This document shows, piece by piece, positions 1 through 11,369 of a stretch of 64,000 nt of DNA (its first letter is position 1; every line of letters starts with the position of its first letter). The translations under genes and the position numbers were made by a program. Source of the stretch: Cacajao melanocephalus (Eukaryota; Chordata; Mammalia; Primates; Pitheciidae); contig CAUYLG010048369.1 in the NCBI GenBank assembly GCA_963573385.1, forward strand, positions 1-64,000. Direction: 5' to 3'. The notes below the pieces were generated by a model. The model saw nothing but the letters and a program-made list of their open reading frames with translations. It searched no databases and was not told the DNA's origin.

Positions 1-284
1 TGAAGAAATTTGGAAGGCAAATAATGGCTTATACATTTGATAATAAAATGAATTGTTAATATTTTCTTGTGAATAAGCTGTCAATGTGAATTTAAAAACT
101 TGAAAAAAAGTTTTTTGCTGTAAAAATTTCATCATAGAGAAAATTATCTTAAAAGAGTAAAGAATAGAAGTGAATCTAAATTTCCTTACATAAATTTTGT
201 TATTAGTATGAGTATTAAAAATGAATTTATGTTTTAATATGTTAATGAGTGTTGAACCTTAAAAGTTGTACACCAGTGTAATGA
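1..284. other. Unassigned AT-rich sequence
   Basis: No open frame, RNA gene or repeat family is recognised here. Confidence 0.5.
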
Positions 285-640
285 GAATCAACAAAATAAC
301 CACTGCACACAGCAATGCCTATGAATCTCACAAACATATTTGACTAAATGAAGTGAATCAGCAATGAATATGTACTATACGATTCCACGTCTCTAAAGTA
401 TGTAAACAAGCAGAAACAATCTCTGCCATTAGAAGCCAAGATAACTTGACTTCAACTTGACATTATCTCATATGGGAGATGATAACTGGAAGAGAGAAGA
501 AAGGGAGCACCTGGGATACTGGTAATGTTCTTTTCTTGTGATCAGCCTTGGTTACATGATTGTGTTTGCTTTGTGAAAATTCACCTAGCAAATGACAGAA
601 GCCAAGGTTTGTATGTACAAATCCCTAGAGAAAAGATAGA
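285..640 (+). mobile_element. Old L1M 3'-end fragment
   Basis: The text follows the end of ORF2 and the 3' UTR of L1MD/L1ME-type LINE-1: the segment about aacctc-like 'gaatctcacaaacat', a 'cgattccacg' block, a 'ggttacatgattgtgtt' block and 'gtgaaaattca'. Many substitutions indicate an old copy. A small open frame over 525-776 lies across this repeat and has no recognisable protein content. The subfamily is an estimate. Confidence 0.55.
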
Positions 641-734
641 CAATGATATAAACAAGATATTATATAACAATTTAAATACCTCTCCTTGGCCCAATTCTAT
701 GCCTCCATCTAAGACAGCATGGATAAAATATTTA

Positions 735-1080
735 GTTCATGTTCTATTATCTTTTCATTCACTCAACAGTTATTAATTGCTAATTTATTATATAGCCTGG
801 TCTAGTTCTAGTTCATGAAGTGAGCAAAACTAACAGGTCACTTCTCTTATGGAACCTATATTCCAGTGGGAAAGATAAACAATAAATATTCTAACATTCC
901 ATTAAAACTTAAAATATCAGTTAGTGTTAAATGCTCTACAGAGAATTTGATTTTAAAAATTATGGTGGTGACTGAGTTGTTACTTAAGTTTAGGTTGACA
1001 GAGAAGGTCTCTCTGAAGAGATAAATTAATATCTGAAAAAAAGAGTCAATAATTAGTAATCAAGTGGAAGGAACATCAAG
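735..1080 (-). mobile_element. L2 (LINE-2) fragment, minus orientation
   Basis: Read on the plus strand, this follows the reverse of the L2 3' end: 'ttcattcactcaacag', a 'gtgagcaaaac' block, 'cttatggaacctatattcc', 'agtgggaaagataaacaat', then a diverged 'gaaggtctctctgaagag' block. The order of blocks fits L2. The copy is strongly diverged and has no coding capacity. Confidence 0.6.
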
Positions 1081-1570
1081 TTCAAAGAAAAAATGACTTC
1101 TGGGTTTGAATGCAGGCACCTAGTACAACAGTGCTGTCGTTTAGGTAGGAGTATAGAAGAGTGACAGATAGGAAAAGGCTGCATTTTAGTTGTGCCAGAT
1201 AGGAAAAGGCTGCATTTCTCAAGTGTGAACTAAGTTTTTAGCTGCATTTGAATGAGTCTGGCCTTTATATCTTTGTAACTGATTTGAAGGACTAATGTTC
1301 TTGGCAGATATAAACAGGGTCATTGGAGGAACTGGTGTTGAAGGGACCTATTAGGCAGAAGAAAATTCACATAAAATTAGAATTGACCTAAATAGAGGCT
1401 GATTGGGAGATGAAGAGGAAATGTGAAACCAAAGCTTATTGTTGCAGTAACAATGAGTATATAGTTCAAGATACTTTTACCTTAATTTAAGTGGAATGAT
1501 TCAGCATTCCTGTCTATAGGTATAATATTGTTCTCCTGCTTAAGCTCATACAGTAAAATTGTTGATGCTT
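1081..1570. other. Unassigned unique-looking sequence
   Basis: No gene is seen. A short near-repeat, 'gataggaaaaggctgcatt', occurs at about 1167 and again at about 1198, suggesting a small local duplication of roughly 31 bp. Confidence 0.4.
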
Positions 1571-1741
1571 TTATTATTATTATTATACTTTAAGTTCTGG
1601 GGTACATGTGCAGATCGTGCAGGTTTGTTACATAGGTATACATGTGCCATGGTGGTTTGCTGCGTCCATCCCCCAATCATCTATATTAGGTATTTCTCCT
1701 AATGTTATCCCTCCCCATTCGCGCAACCCCCTGCTATCCCT

Positions 1742-2064
1742 AGTTTATTGAGAGTTTTTAGCATAAAAGGCTGTTGAATTTTGTTGAAGGCCTTCTCTGC
1801 ATCTATTGAGATAATCATGGGGCTTTTGTCTTTGGTTTTGTTTATGTGATGGATTACGTTTATAGATTTGCGTATGTTGAACCAGCCTTGCATCCCCAAG
1901 TTGAAGCCTACTTGATTGTGATGGATCAGCTTTTTGATGTCCTTTTGGATTCGCTTTGTCAGTATTTTATTGAGAATTTTCACATCAATGTTCATCCTAG
2001 ATATTGGTCTGAACTTTTCTTTTTTAGTTGTGTCTCTGCCAGGTTTTGGTATCAGGATGATGTT
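1742..2064 (-). pseudogene. L1 ORF2 reverse-transcriptase fragment
   Basis: The minus strand encodes a piece of the L1 ORF2 reverse-transcriptase domain, including the recognisable strings [39 protein letters not shown] and [11 protein letters not shown]. It corresponds to the front half of the RT domain. The FADD catalytic motif lies beyond the piece and has been deleted. At the left it joins L1 3' UTR sequence directly at about 1740, and at the right it joins oppositely oriented L1 5' UTR at about 2065. It cannot make a working enzyme. Confidence 0.85.
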
Positions 2065-2333
2065 GACATCTGGTGAGTACCCTTTGGGGACGAAGCTACC
2101 AGAAGAAAGAATGGGCAGCAATCTTTGCTGTTCTGTGGCTCCCACAGGGGATTCCCAGGAAGCAGGATCTGGAGTGGACCTCCAGCAGACTTGCAGCAGA
2201 GGGGCCTGACTGTTAGAAGGAAAACTAAAAAACAGAAAGACAGAGCTTCAACATCAACAGAAAGGACGTCCACACAAAGACCACATCCAAAAGCCACCAA
2301 CTTCAAAGACCAAAGGCAGAAAAATCCACAAAG
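2065..2333 (+). promoter_or_regulatory. Distal end of an L1 5' UTR (inverted piece)
   Basis: The stretch matches the last part of a primate L1 5' UTR: 'gggacgaagctaccagaag', 'cagcaatctttgctgttctg', 'ggagtggacctccagcag' and 'ggcctgactgttagaagg'. The strong promoter region at the beginning of the 5' UTR is absent, so this is not expected to start L1 transcription. Confidence 0.75.
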
Positions 2334-3364
2334 ATGGGAAGAAACCAGTGTAAAAAGGATGAAATCACCAAAAACCAGAATGCCTCTTTTCCTCTAAGGG
2401 ATCACAACTCCTCACCAGCAAGGGAACAAAACTGGATGGAGAATGCGTTTGATCAATTGACAGAGCAGGCTTCAGAAGGTGGGTAATAACAAACTTCTCC
2501 AAGCTAAAGGAGCGTGCTCTAACCCAATGCAAGGAAACTAAGAACCTTATAAAAAGGTTAGATGAAATGCTGACTGTAATAACCAGCATAGAGAAGAACA
2601 TAAACGACTTGATGGAGCTGAACTACACAGCACAAGAACTTCATGAAGCATATACAAGTTTCAATAGCGGAATCGACCAAGCGGAAGAAGGGATATCAGA
2701 GATTGAAGATCAACTCAATGAAATAAAGAGAAAAGGAAAGATGAGAGAAAAAAGCATGAAAAGAAATAAACAAAGCCTCCAAGAAATATGGAATTATGTG
2801 GAAAGACCAAATCTACATTTGATTGGTGTACCTGGTACCTGAATGTGATAAGAAGAATGAAACCAAGCTGGAAACACTCTTCAGGATATTATCCAGAACT
2901 TCTCCAACCCAGCAAGGCAGGCCAACATTCAAATTCAGGAAATACAGAGAACACCCCAAAGACATTTCTCAAGAAGAGCAACCCAAAGGCACATAAAAGT
3001 CAGATTCACCAGGGTTAAAATGAAGGAAAAAATTCTAAAGGCAGCCAGAGGGAAAGGTTGAGTTACCCACAAAGGGAAGCCCATCAGATTCACAGAAGAT
3101 CTCTTGGCAGAAACCCTACAAACCAGAAGAGAGTGTGGGCCAATATTCGACATCCTTAAAGAAAAGAACTTTCAACCCAGAATTTCATATCCAGCCAAAC
3201 TAAGCTTCATAAGTGAAGGACAAAAAAAAAAATCCTTTACAGACAAGCAACTGCTGAGAGATTATATCACCACCAGGCCTGCCTTACAAAAGCTCCTGAA
3301 GAAAGCACTAAACATGGAAATGAGCAATCAGTACCAGCCACTACAAAAGCATACCATATTGTAA
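2334..3364 (+). pseudogene. L1 ORF1 (ORF1p) pseudogene, nearly full length
   Basis: ORF1p is the L1 RNA-binding trimer protein: N-terminal region, coiled coil, RRM and C-terminal domain. The ATG at 2334 (peptide starts MGRNQCKK) sits where the ORF1 start lies in L1, just after the 5' UTR end. Frames in order show the coiled-coil part (2567-2842: KNINDLMELNYTAQELHEAY, QAEEGISEIEDQLNEIKR), the RRM part (about 2810-3100), and the C-terminal part (3104-3364) ending QYQPLQKHTIL then a stop. Frameshifts near 2480, 2840 and 3100 break the reading frame, so no full ORF1p can be made. Length is close to the normal of about 338 codons. Confidence 0.85.
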
Positions 3365-3426
3365 AGACCATTAACACTATGAAGAAACTGCATCAACTAA
3401 TGGGCAAAACAACAGCTAGCACCAAA

Positions 3427-4245
3427 ATGGCAGGATCAAATTCACACATAACAATATTAACGTTAAATGTAAATGGGCTAAATGTCCCAATTAAAAGACC
3501 AGACGGGCAAATTGGATAAAAAGTCAAGACCCTATAGTGTGCTGTATTCAGGAGACCCATCTCACATGCAAAGACACACATAGGCTCAAAATAAGGAGAT
3601 GGAGGAAGATTTACCAAGCAAATGGAGAGCAAAAAAAAGCAGGGGTTCCAATCCTAGTCTCTGATAAAACAGATTTTAAACCAACAAAGATCAAAAGAGA
3701 CAAAGAAGGGCATTACATAATGGTCAAGGGATCAATGCAACAAGAAGAGCTAACTATCCTAAATATATATGCACCCAATACAGGAGCACCCAGATACAGA
3801 AAGCAAGTTCTGAATGACCTACAAAGAGACTTAGACTCCCACACAATAATAGTGGGAGACTTTAACACTCCACTGTCAATATTAGACAGATCAACAAGAC
3901 AGAAAATTAACAAGGATATCCAGGACTTGAACTTAGCTCTAGACCAAGCAGACCTAATAGACATCTACAGAACTATTCACCCCACATCCACAGAATATAC
4001 ATTCTTCTCAGCACCACACTGCACTCTAAAATTGACCACATAATTGGAAGTAAATAACTTCTCAGCAAATGCAAAACAGTGGAAATCATAACAGTCTCTC
4101 AGACCACAGTGCAATCAAATTAGAACTCAGGATTAAGAAAGTCACTCAAAACTGCACAACTACATGGAAACTGAACAAGCTGCTCCTGAATGACTACTGG
4201 ATAAATAATGAAATGAAGGCAGAAATAAAGATGTTCTTCAAAATC
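3427..4245 (+). pseudogene. L1 ORF2 endonuclease-domain fragment
   Basis: L1 ORF2 begins with an APE-like endonuclease that nicks target DNA. The start at 3427 reads MAGSNSHITILTLNVNGLN, with Asn14 of the family kept, then a shift and stop follow near 3510. The frame resumes at 3537-4043 (CCIQETHLTCKDTHR with the conserved Glu, then INIYAPNTGAP-type strings and VGDFNTPLS with the conserved Asp/Asn pair), and again at 4069-4260 ([12 protein letters not shown] with the conserved SDH). Key residues are visible, but the gene is split into three frames. It ends after about residue 255, before the reverse-transcriptase domain. Confidence 0.85.
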
Positions 4246-4317
4246 AAAGTGCCTTTATAAGGGGTATAGTGGTCTCTTTTATATCATGAGGATAACAATA
4301 ATAATGATTAATCGAGT

Positions 4318-4420
4318 TATTTTCCCAATAAATATTTTGAACATCCACTGTTTAGGAATTTTGCTAGATTCAAGGAAAGAGTCATAACTAAGACAGAGAA
4401 AGGTATTTGCTCTTAATAAA
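4318..4420 (-). mobile_element. L2 3'-end fragment, minus orientation
   Basis: The order 'caataaatattttgaacatc', 'cactgtttaggaattttgc', 'aagacagagaaaggtatttg' follows the reverse of the L2 3' terminus. It is short and diverged. Confidence 0.5.
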
Positions 4421-5394
4421 CATATCTAATATTAACTATATTTCATGGGAAGATTAACTATAACAATTGATAATAGCTGTGTTTTTTCCCTTCAACTGAA
4501 TGTAATATTAGTTTAAAATACATTTATGGTGTTCAAACATGCACATCTTTATTACTTCTGCTGGCAATAAAGGCAAGGTAGTGAAAATAGTATTGTTGAT
4601 TCATTGGTGAAAAAATGTGTAGGGTTTTAACCTTTAATTTATTGCATTCAGCATTCAAGAAGATTGAGAAATATCAGTGAAACTCTAGTATGAGGCTAAG
4701 GCAATAAAATTACTAAATGCATATGTAAAATATTTTAAAATTCTTTACATATCTTTGGTACAAGCTTAAATTGTGAGAAATAAGGCACATATACACTTAG
4801 TCATGTTGTATAATAGCGTTAATACATGTGAATAGGAAGTAACATATTATGATAAAGTTGTAAGCAAAAGGTTTTTTATTTAAATAACTGCATATTTCTT
4901 AAAATGCCATTAACATTTTCTATAAATGTAATTCATAGTAATATAATCTTAGTTTTCCATTTTAATTAAAAATTCTTAATTTTGCAAGTAATAAATTTTT
5001 AAAGTAAGCATTAATTAAACTCTGAAAGTAATCAAAATTAACTATTTAGTAATTGTTTTCATTGTGTATGTGTGAAATGTCAATAGTCTCTTAAAAATAG
5101 AGTAAAAAAGTTTTTTTAAAAACATTTGCCTAAATTAGATCTATTCAGGGATTAATATTTAATTATACATCAAAGAAATGTTCTGTTTTACAATGAAATT
5201 ATACCATCACTAGACATATTTTAATTATTAAAATTTCTAAATATAAAGTCTCTTTGAAAATATTGATGGCAATTTACATTTAGGTATACTGACCTTATCT
5301 TTATAAAGTCTTTCAAAATATTTGTTCAAATAAATATTTTGGTTCAGAGTGTTTTCATGTGTATCATACACAGAATCATAATGTGTCTATTCAA
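4421..5394. other. Unassigned AT-rich sequence
   Basis: Nothing recognisable is seen. Short A and T runs are frequent. Confidence 0.5.
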
Positions 5395-5490
5395 AAAATA
5401 TCTTAAACATGATTTGGTCCAACCTCTTTATTTAATAGATGAAGAAACTAACATCCAGAAAGTTCATGAAATATTTATAGATAGAAACCA
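5395..5490 (-). mobile_element. Probable MIR fragment, minus orientation
   Basis: The words 'tccaacctctttatttaa', 'tagatgaagaaacta' and 'catccagaaagttcatga' resemble the reverse of the MIR central region (gatgaggaaactgag type). The match is short, so the call is tentative. Confidence 0.4.
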
Positions 5491-8400
5491 GGTGTTTTTA
5501 CCTCTTGTCATATATATCTTTTGTTATATATTTTGTGGTTCATGAGTTATTGTTCATCAAAATAAAATGCTGTAAAGTCTTAATATTAAGACTATTTAAT
5601 CATTCTATTACATTTGATTGATGATTTAGGTAATGTACATATAACATTTAAATATAACATTTATTTTTTTCCTTTTGTCTTTACAATTTTCTGTACCTTT
5701 ATGGTGTTTAGTACTTAAAGTAGAAACTACATATTTCTTCTTATACCTTTAACTACTTTTGGATGGTGTTTAGAATTCTTACAGTAGCATTACACAATTG
5801 CTTTCAAGGTGGTAAAAGAGGTGACCTATCTACCTAGTTTGAAAAATTTGTCTACATTATGTCAGCTCATAGTCCCCATTCTCATACAACTAATAGGATT
5901 ATAATAGTAATTATCCATATATTGTATTATATATATTCCTCCGAAGGAATGCCTTTGTTATGAACAATGAAGAGAACAGTAACTTTCCTTATGGGATTAT
6001 TAAGAAAATTATATGAAATCATATAAAGAGTGATGAATTACTTATCTTCAGAAGGTAAAGACATTCAGTGTCTCTCTGTCACTGGACATAATACAGACAA
6101 ACCAGAGTAGCACAAGGAAATTTGTAAGATTTTGTTGGTCCAAAATCTGGCCAGTGATGAATTCCCCAAATAAATTTCAAATACATCTCATGTAGGTCAA
6201 AATATATTTAATGCCCTCAGTCAATAATACAATATTGTATCCTAAATTTAAATGCCCTCTACAATCTGAAGCAGTTATCCTGAGATGAAAAGGAATTCTG
6301 GTAACTTCAGTATAAGTGAATTATGCTTTCAATAATTTTTAGAAATTTTCTACTATAGAGTATTTGGCAACTTATGATCTTCAGCATCCTAAGTGTCACC
6401 AAATGACTCTTTCCCATAACCAGCATAATTAAAGTTGATGTATACCAACGCTGTAAATTTATGTGTCAACACGTACTCCAGTATAAGAAAATACAAGAGT
6501 ACTTTAATATTGACAAAACATCACCTAATTATTAAAAAGGAAAATAACTTATGCTGAAACAGAATTGTTTTACTTTAAGAAGATGTTGGTTATTACTTCT
6601 TAATTTCCATTCCTATTTCCTTAATAAAGATTTATTAACACCTGTCTGGGTGTCTGACTCACAAGGAAAGTTCAAAAGGAGACATCTTTGTGATTACTAT
6701 TAATAGCTATTTTGTTGTTGACATGGAAGAATAAAATTTCAAGTATATATGAGCACCAATTGAAAACACTGCTAAAATCCCCCAAACTAAAATACTTCCT
6801 ATAAAATTTAAATATGCATATGTTACAAGATTATTTTGAATAACGATGATCACAACTTGGAGTGCCTGCTAATGTATCTGAAATTGTTTTTACTGCCTGA
6901 AGGAAATCTGTGAATGAAAAAAATTTTAGACATTTGCTTAAGAATTCCTAGGTGAGTAAAGATAATCCAACACCCTTTAAATTCCAAATGCTTCACAAAT
7001 TATAAAATATAAATGAAAACAAATATCAATGAAATATATATATATAATTGTTTCATATTCTAGATATATTAGAGTAGAACTGCATACACGTATGTGTGTA
7101 CATGTGTGTTTATGGGGGAATTTCTCTGATGTATGTTTCTTCAGACTACATACATAACAGATTTCTAAGGCAAACTTAGCACTGCCTAATTATGTTACTT
7201 AAAACTATTATATAATAGTTATAACACTCTGTGTGCCTTGCCCGTATCTTGTTTAGAGCCTAGTGTGCCCAGTTCTCGGTTACTGTGGGTGTCAGCTGTC
7301 AACAGCTCAAAAGTGTACTCTTAGACTGAAAAATGCTCCTGGTTAACTTCAGTCATTTGAACCAACCAGAAATACCTCACACTTTTGCTTTTCCCCTAGA
7401 CAAAGTGTTAGGTCCACAATGGATAGATATAAGGATATAGAAAAGTGGCCGCCTTCCCTCAAGGTAGGACAACTTTGTATTACTATTCACACACTTGGGA
7501 TCTCTACTGGGTCAGGCTGAAGCCAAAGGTCAATTGAAATCACGTTTTTATCTATATTTTTTTGTACTCAATCTTGCCTCCTTCATTCCCCCATGGTTTC
7601 CACTTGGCAGATTTCCCTCAATCTGTCATTTGCACAATGTCTTGTTTTAGTCTCTTCTTCTAGAGAGCCTGAACCTGAATACCAATCCAGCTACCAACTT
7701 CTGATAGGGGATTACAGCTAAAATCGGGTATTTCAAGTCAGTGCTCATGCAATTTTGTTTAGTTTTTACTTAACCTTCAAAGAGGTCCTAAAGAAGCTCA
7801 AGATTATAAGGAAATTGGTAGAACATTCCCCATAGGTCTTTCATGTTTCTGCACATCTTTTATCCACTTTCATGCTGAACTATGGTTTCAAGGTGATTAA
7901 TACAGTGAACAACTCGGAAAGACAGTTTGAGTGACTACCTCTAAGACAGAGTGCAGATTTGTTTACTGTCCAAGGTATACACATAGCATCATCATCTGGG
8001 GCAAGGTTTGGTCAGGTTTGCTAGCAGCTTCCTTATGTGATGGGGAATCCCTTGAGCTTAGGGTTTCCTTAACTGTGACGTAAATTTTGTGTGTGTGTGC
8101 AGCATCTAGACCTGCTCTCCATTGTTCTATGGGACTTGGGAGTAGAGAGGGGGAGAACTAATGGAAACATAGAGGCCATGCTGCTGCTGCTCTGCTGTGA
8201 ATAATACAATGTCTCTGCCCAGGAAGTCTCTTGTATTTTGCCAGCATCTCTAAAATAAGAAATCTATGGGAAATGTTTTCCCAAATTTCCTACAATCTTA
8301 CCTTCTTTAGGCCCTCTGGAAACCATTAGGTAATAACAATAAAATAAGGTAAAATATCAAACCTTTGTCTCCTTAGGCATATAACCTATCTATTAAAGAG

Positions 8401-8825
8401 AAGTAGATAAAATTCTGGAGATTATGCTAACAGAATAGCTGCAGAAACAGATTTATAAAAAGGAAACAAAGAATGAATATAACAAGGTATCTGTAATAAT
8501 TTGATCAGTGTCAGATTTAATTGTTTAATGAGATCTTCCAATATGTGATCTATCACAGAATAGATTAGCAAATGATAAGAAAATAAATGGCAAACTTACT
8601 AGTAATGTATACATAGAAATACTCAATTCAGGGTGAAAGGCTCTCATTTGATATCCTGAGCTCTGAAGACTTCTCATACCTATACCGTGCAAGGAATGAA
8701 ATAATCAGCTACATGAATTTAGACATTGCTTTTTATAGATTTTTACAAATCTGACGGCCAAGCTGATAATTATACAATACATACAATTGTGACATTAGAT
8801 AGTATATAAATTTCTCACTAACTTG
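5491..8825. other. Long unassigned stretch
   Basis: No gene, RNA gene or clear repeat is recognised. A short TA tract and a TG-rich patch lie near 7036-7110. The sub-region of about 7230-8300 is less AT-rich than its neighbours and may hide an old LTR or transposon, but I cannot name it. Confidence 0.4.
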
Positions 8826-9517
8826 TATTATTTTGGGGGGGGGTTTGGGGTGCAGGGGAACGCTCAGCTCTCTCCCCTGTGGGCTCCAGGCTCTTGGTCT
8901 TCCACTATCTCAAGAAAGGGAGAGGGGACCATGGCGGGTGCACTCATAAAGTAAATACTGGGCCCCCAAAGTTTCTGCAGAAAGTAATTTATTTAGGTGG
9001 AGAAAGATAAAAAGGAGAGGAAGAGAGAAAGCTTCCACAAGAGAGTGTGTGGAAGGGGATCCCAGAGGGGAAATCCTCCTGGATGAGGGAGACAGGGACT
9101 TTTAACGTGGGAGGAATTACCACCTTCTCCAAGACCCCTGGCCAATGAAAAGAGTTCCTTAGAATTTCCATTGGAGTGACTGACTGTTTGATCCTTTGCT
9201 GCACCCACAAAAATTAAACAGAAACTGTTAAATCTCACAGATAGATATTGGAGGGGGGCATGGCGCTGTGAAGTTCTTGCCGTTAAAACTACGCCTCCTT
9301 GTGGATCCCGAAGGAGAACATATTCCTTCATTATCCATTTGCATTCTCCACTGAATATTTGGGGGAGATAAGAGGCATCATTTGGTTTTTCACATTCCAT
9401 TCCTATAAGCAAAAGGTGGTGGAGAAAGAAAAGAATAAAAGTGAGAGAAGTAGAAAAGATGAATGGTCCACTAGTGGTGAGAATAATTCCAGCTAAGTGC
9501 AACTTGTAGACAAGGAT
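8826..9517 (-). mobile_element. LTR-like block of unknown family, minus orientation
   Basis: The base composition changes sharply from the AT-rich flanks. On the minus strand the order is a pyrimidine-rich 5' part, a middle with no internal repeats, an AATAAA-type signal near 8987-8993, and a C-rich end at 8834-8857. This resembles a class I ERV LTR. The minus strand carries an open frame of 169 codons at 8993-9502 (MHLAGIILTTSG at its start) with no domain I recognise; I treat it as chance. Boundaries and family are uncertain, and no target-site duplication was found. Confidence 0.4.
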
Positions 9518-10152
9518 AAGGTTTATGTATGTCCCTAAATATTAGACTCTTGCTAGAGAGGAAATTTGAACACTATCTCACAGCACATGTTCAGCCCAAG
9601 GTGTCATTTTCTTTTAATGGTTCATACCTCACGTATGTGCACAACATGTTATCTATTTTTCCTCTAATCCTTAAGCTGAATAGGAAACTACATTTTTCAG
9701 ATTAAAAGTGAAAGAAGCAAATTAATGAATTGTCTAACATAGGGTTGAAGATTCTCTAGAGATAGGTGCTAACTGGAAATACTCTACCCAGAATTGAGAA
9801 TTTCTTTCTGTACACTCTTTTAGTAACATTTAAATAGCTTTTATTATTTGCCAAAAATATCTATTATAGATAACATCTAAGACTGAGCTTTCATTCTATG
9901 CCAAAACCTGACCAACTCCAATCCTTTGAATGATATATTAAGAGTTTTGATGATGATATGGTGCTCACATGTAATCATTCCTTAAAAGTTCTGTTTTACT
10001 CATCATACCTCAGATGCAGATTATGTTGTAAATAGAATTTTAACTACTTCAGTGAAAGAAACAGTAGTGAATCAAATGCTAATCTTGTCTTCTATCTCTA
10101 TTTGCATCTTGACTTAGAAACGTGATGGGCATTTTAGAGTACATTACTTAAA
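9518..10152. other. Unassigned sequence
   Basis: No gene or clear repeat is seen. Confidence 0.4.
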
Positions 10153-10245
10153 TCAGTATTTCCCAGTACTAGCGGGAAGCATGGAACCCCAGGTCCCAAC
10201 TTAGAAGCATTTAATCAGTATCTCCTGGGGAGGAGTCTGAAAAAA
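10153..10245. mobile_element. MER5-like hAT transposon scrap
   Basis: The words 'ggaaccccaggtcccaac', 'catttaatcagtatctcc' and 'tggggaggagtctg' resemble the centre of MER5-type non-autonomous hAT-Charlie elements. It is short and diverged, so the call is tentative. Confidence 0.4.
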
Positions 10246-11038
10246 CTGAATTGTAAATATCAACCCATATAGGTCTTACGAACAGACATTCTTGAAAATT
10301 AATTGCTTTTTCTATGATTTTGCAAGCTGTACAATGTGACATTGTAGTGTTTCAAATATTGTTAGTGAATAATAATATTTCCTGATATTCTTTGCTTAAG
10401 TTTTTAAAAAGGGTAAATAAAGAAATGAGAACGGTCATAAAAGGAAAAAAGAATGACACATGTGTGGTTTGAATGAAGTATGAGAGACAAGGATAAATGG
10501 TGAATGGCAGATTGGACAATAACTGTCTCCAGATTCCCAAGTGCGTAACAAGGACACTTTTTTTCTGAAAGAAAGTATCGATCTAGGTTATAGATGGCAG
10601 TAATAAATATCACTGAGTTGAGAAGGAATCACTAAAGACATCTTTTATTTCTCCTCTTCAGTTGACATAATCCACTAGAAACCAACAACCATTTGTTCAG
10701 CCTTCTCAATAATTTTGTAGTCAAGGTCATATATTTCCCAGGTGTTTAATGTTATGGTTGGCAAGACAAAATCAGGAGCCTTTCTAAAGTTGATATAGAT
10801 GATGTGTACTGCCTTGCTTTGATCGCTCATATCTGTCACTCTGTCTTAGGGAAAAGATAGGTTATTTTGACAGGGTTTCTTCTTTTATATTCTGGCTAAA
10901 TATGGTCAAGTAACATATTTCAGGCTATTTGTGGTAAATAATTCACTGCATATTTCTAAATAGAAAGATGCTGATAAGCTAACAGATTCATACTTACTGG
11001 GACATCTTTTGTGAAGCTAAACTTTTATTTCCTAATCT
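10246..11038. other. Unassigned sequence
   Basis: No repeat is recognised. Two overlapping minus-strand open frames of 62-69 codons within 10352-10613 show no domain. Confidence 0.4.
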
Positions 11039-11369
11039 AAAAAATAGTGGCCATCGGGCGCGGTGGCTCATGCCTGTAATCCCAGCACTTTGGGAGGCCC
11101 AGGCGGGCGGATCACGAGGTCCAGAGATCGAGACCATCCTGGCCAACATGGTGAAACCCTGTCTCTACTAAAAATACAAAAATTAGTTGGGCGTGGTGGC
11201 ATGAGCCTGTAGTCCCAGCTACTCGGGAAGCTGAGGCAGGAGAATTGCTTAGACCCGGAGGCGGAGGTTGCAGTGAGCCGAGATCATGCCACTGCACTTC
11301 AGCCTGGTGCCTGGCGACAGAATGAGACTGTGTCAAAACAAAAACAATAACAGAAAAATTAGTGGCCAT
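11039..11369 (+). mobile_element. AluSc-like element with target-site duplication
   Basis: A full-length Alu body (about 11055-11353) reads from 'cgggcgcggtggctcatgcc' through the A-rich centre 'actaaaaatacaaaaatta' to a tail ending 'aaaacaaaaacaataacag'. The left-arm string 'gatcgagaccatcctggcc' points to the Sc/Sp end of AluS. The flanks carry a 16-bp target-site duplication with one mismatch (11039-11054 and 11354-11369, core 'tagtggccat'). The first bases of the Alu appear merged with the duplication. Confidence 0.95.

Larger units (their letters stand above)
1571..4245 (-). mobile_element. L1PA-like LINE-1 with inverted 5' part and internal deletion
   Basis: From left to right the parts are: a minus-strand A-tail and L1 3' UTR (1571 to about 1740), a minus-strand reverse-transcriptase piece (about 1742-2064), then a plus-strand piece holding the end of the 5' UTR (about 2065-2333), ORF1 (2334-3364) and the start of ORF2 (3427-4245). 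For an element inserted on the minus strand this is the order expected from twin priming: the 5' part lies inverted upstream of the 3' part. Between the 3' UTR and the RT piece about the last half of ORF2 is missing, so there is a second deletion. A possible target-site duplication is weak: 'gatgctttta' on the left and 'agtgccttta' on the right. Confidence 0.85.

Noticed and set aside
1846..2397. Several overlapping plus and minus frames of 76-91 codons
   Set aside because: They are shadows of the L1 RT fragment and the L1 5' UTR.
8993..9502. 169-codon open frame on the minus strand as a possible gene
   Set aside because: It lies in an LTR-like block and has low-complexity hydrophobic and proline-rich text. 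It has no recognisable domain, splice context or promoter.
10640..10920. Possible processed pseudogene, since the text looks less AT-rich and somewhat codon-like
   Set aside because: No frame longer than a few dozen codons and no protein was recognised. A translated search would decide.
11112..11369. 85-codon minus-strand frame
   Set aside because: Typical reverse-Alu open frame over the AluSc-like element.
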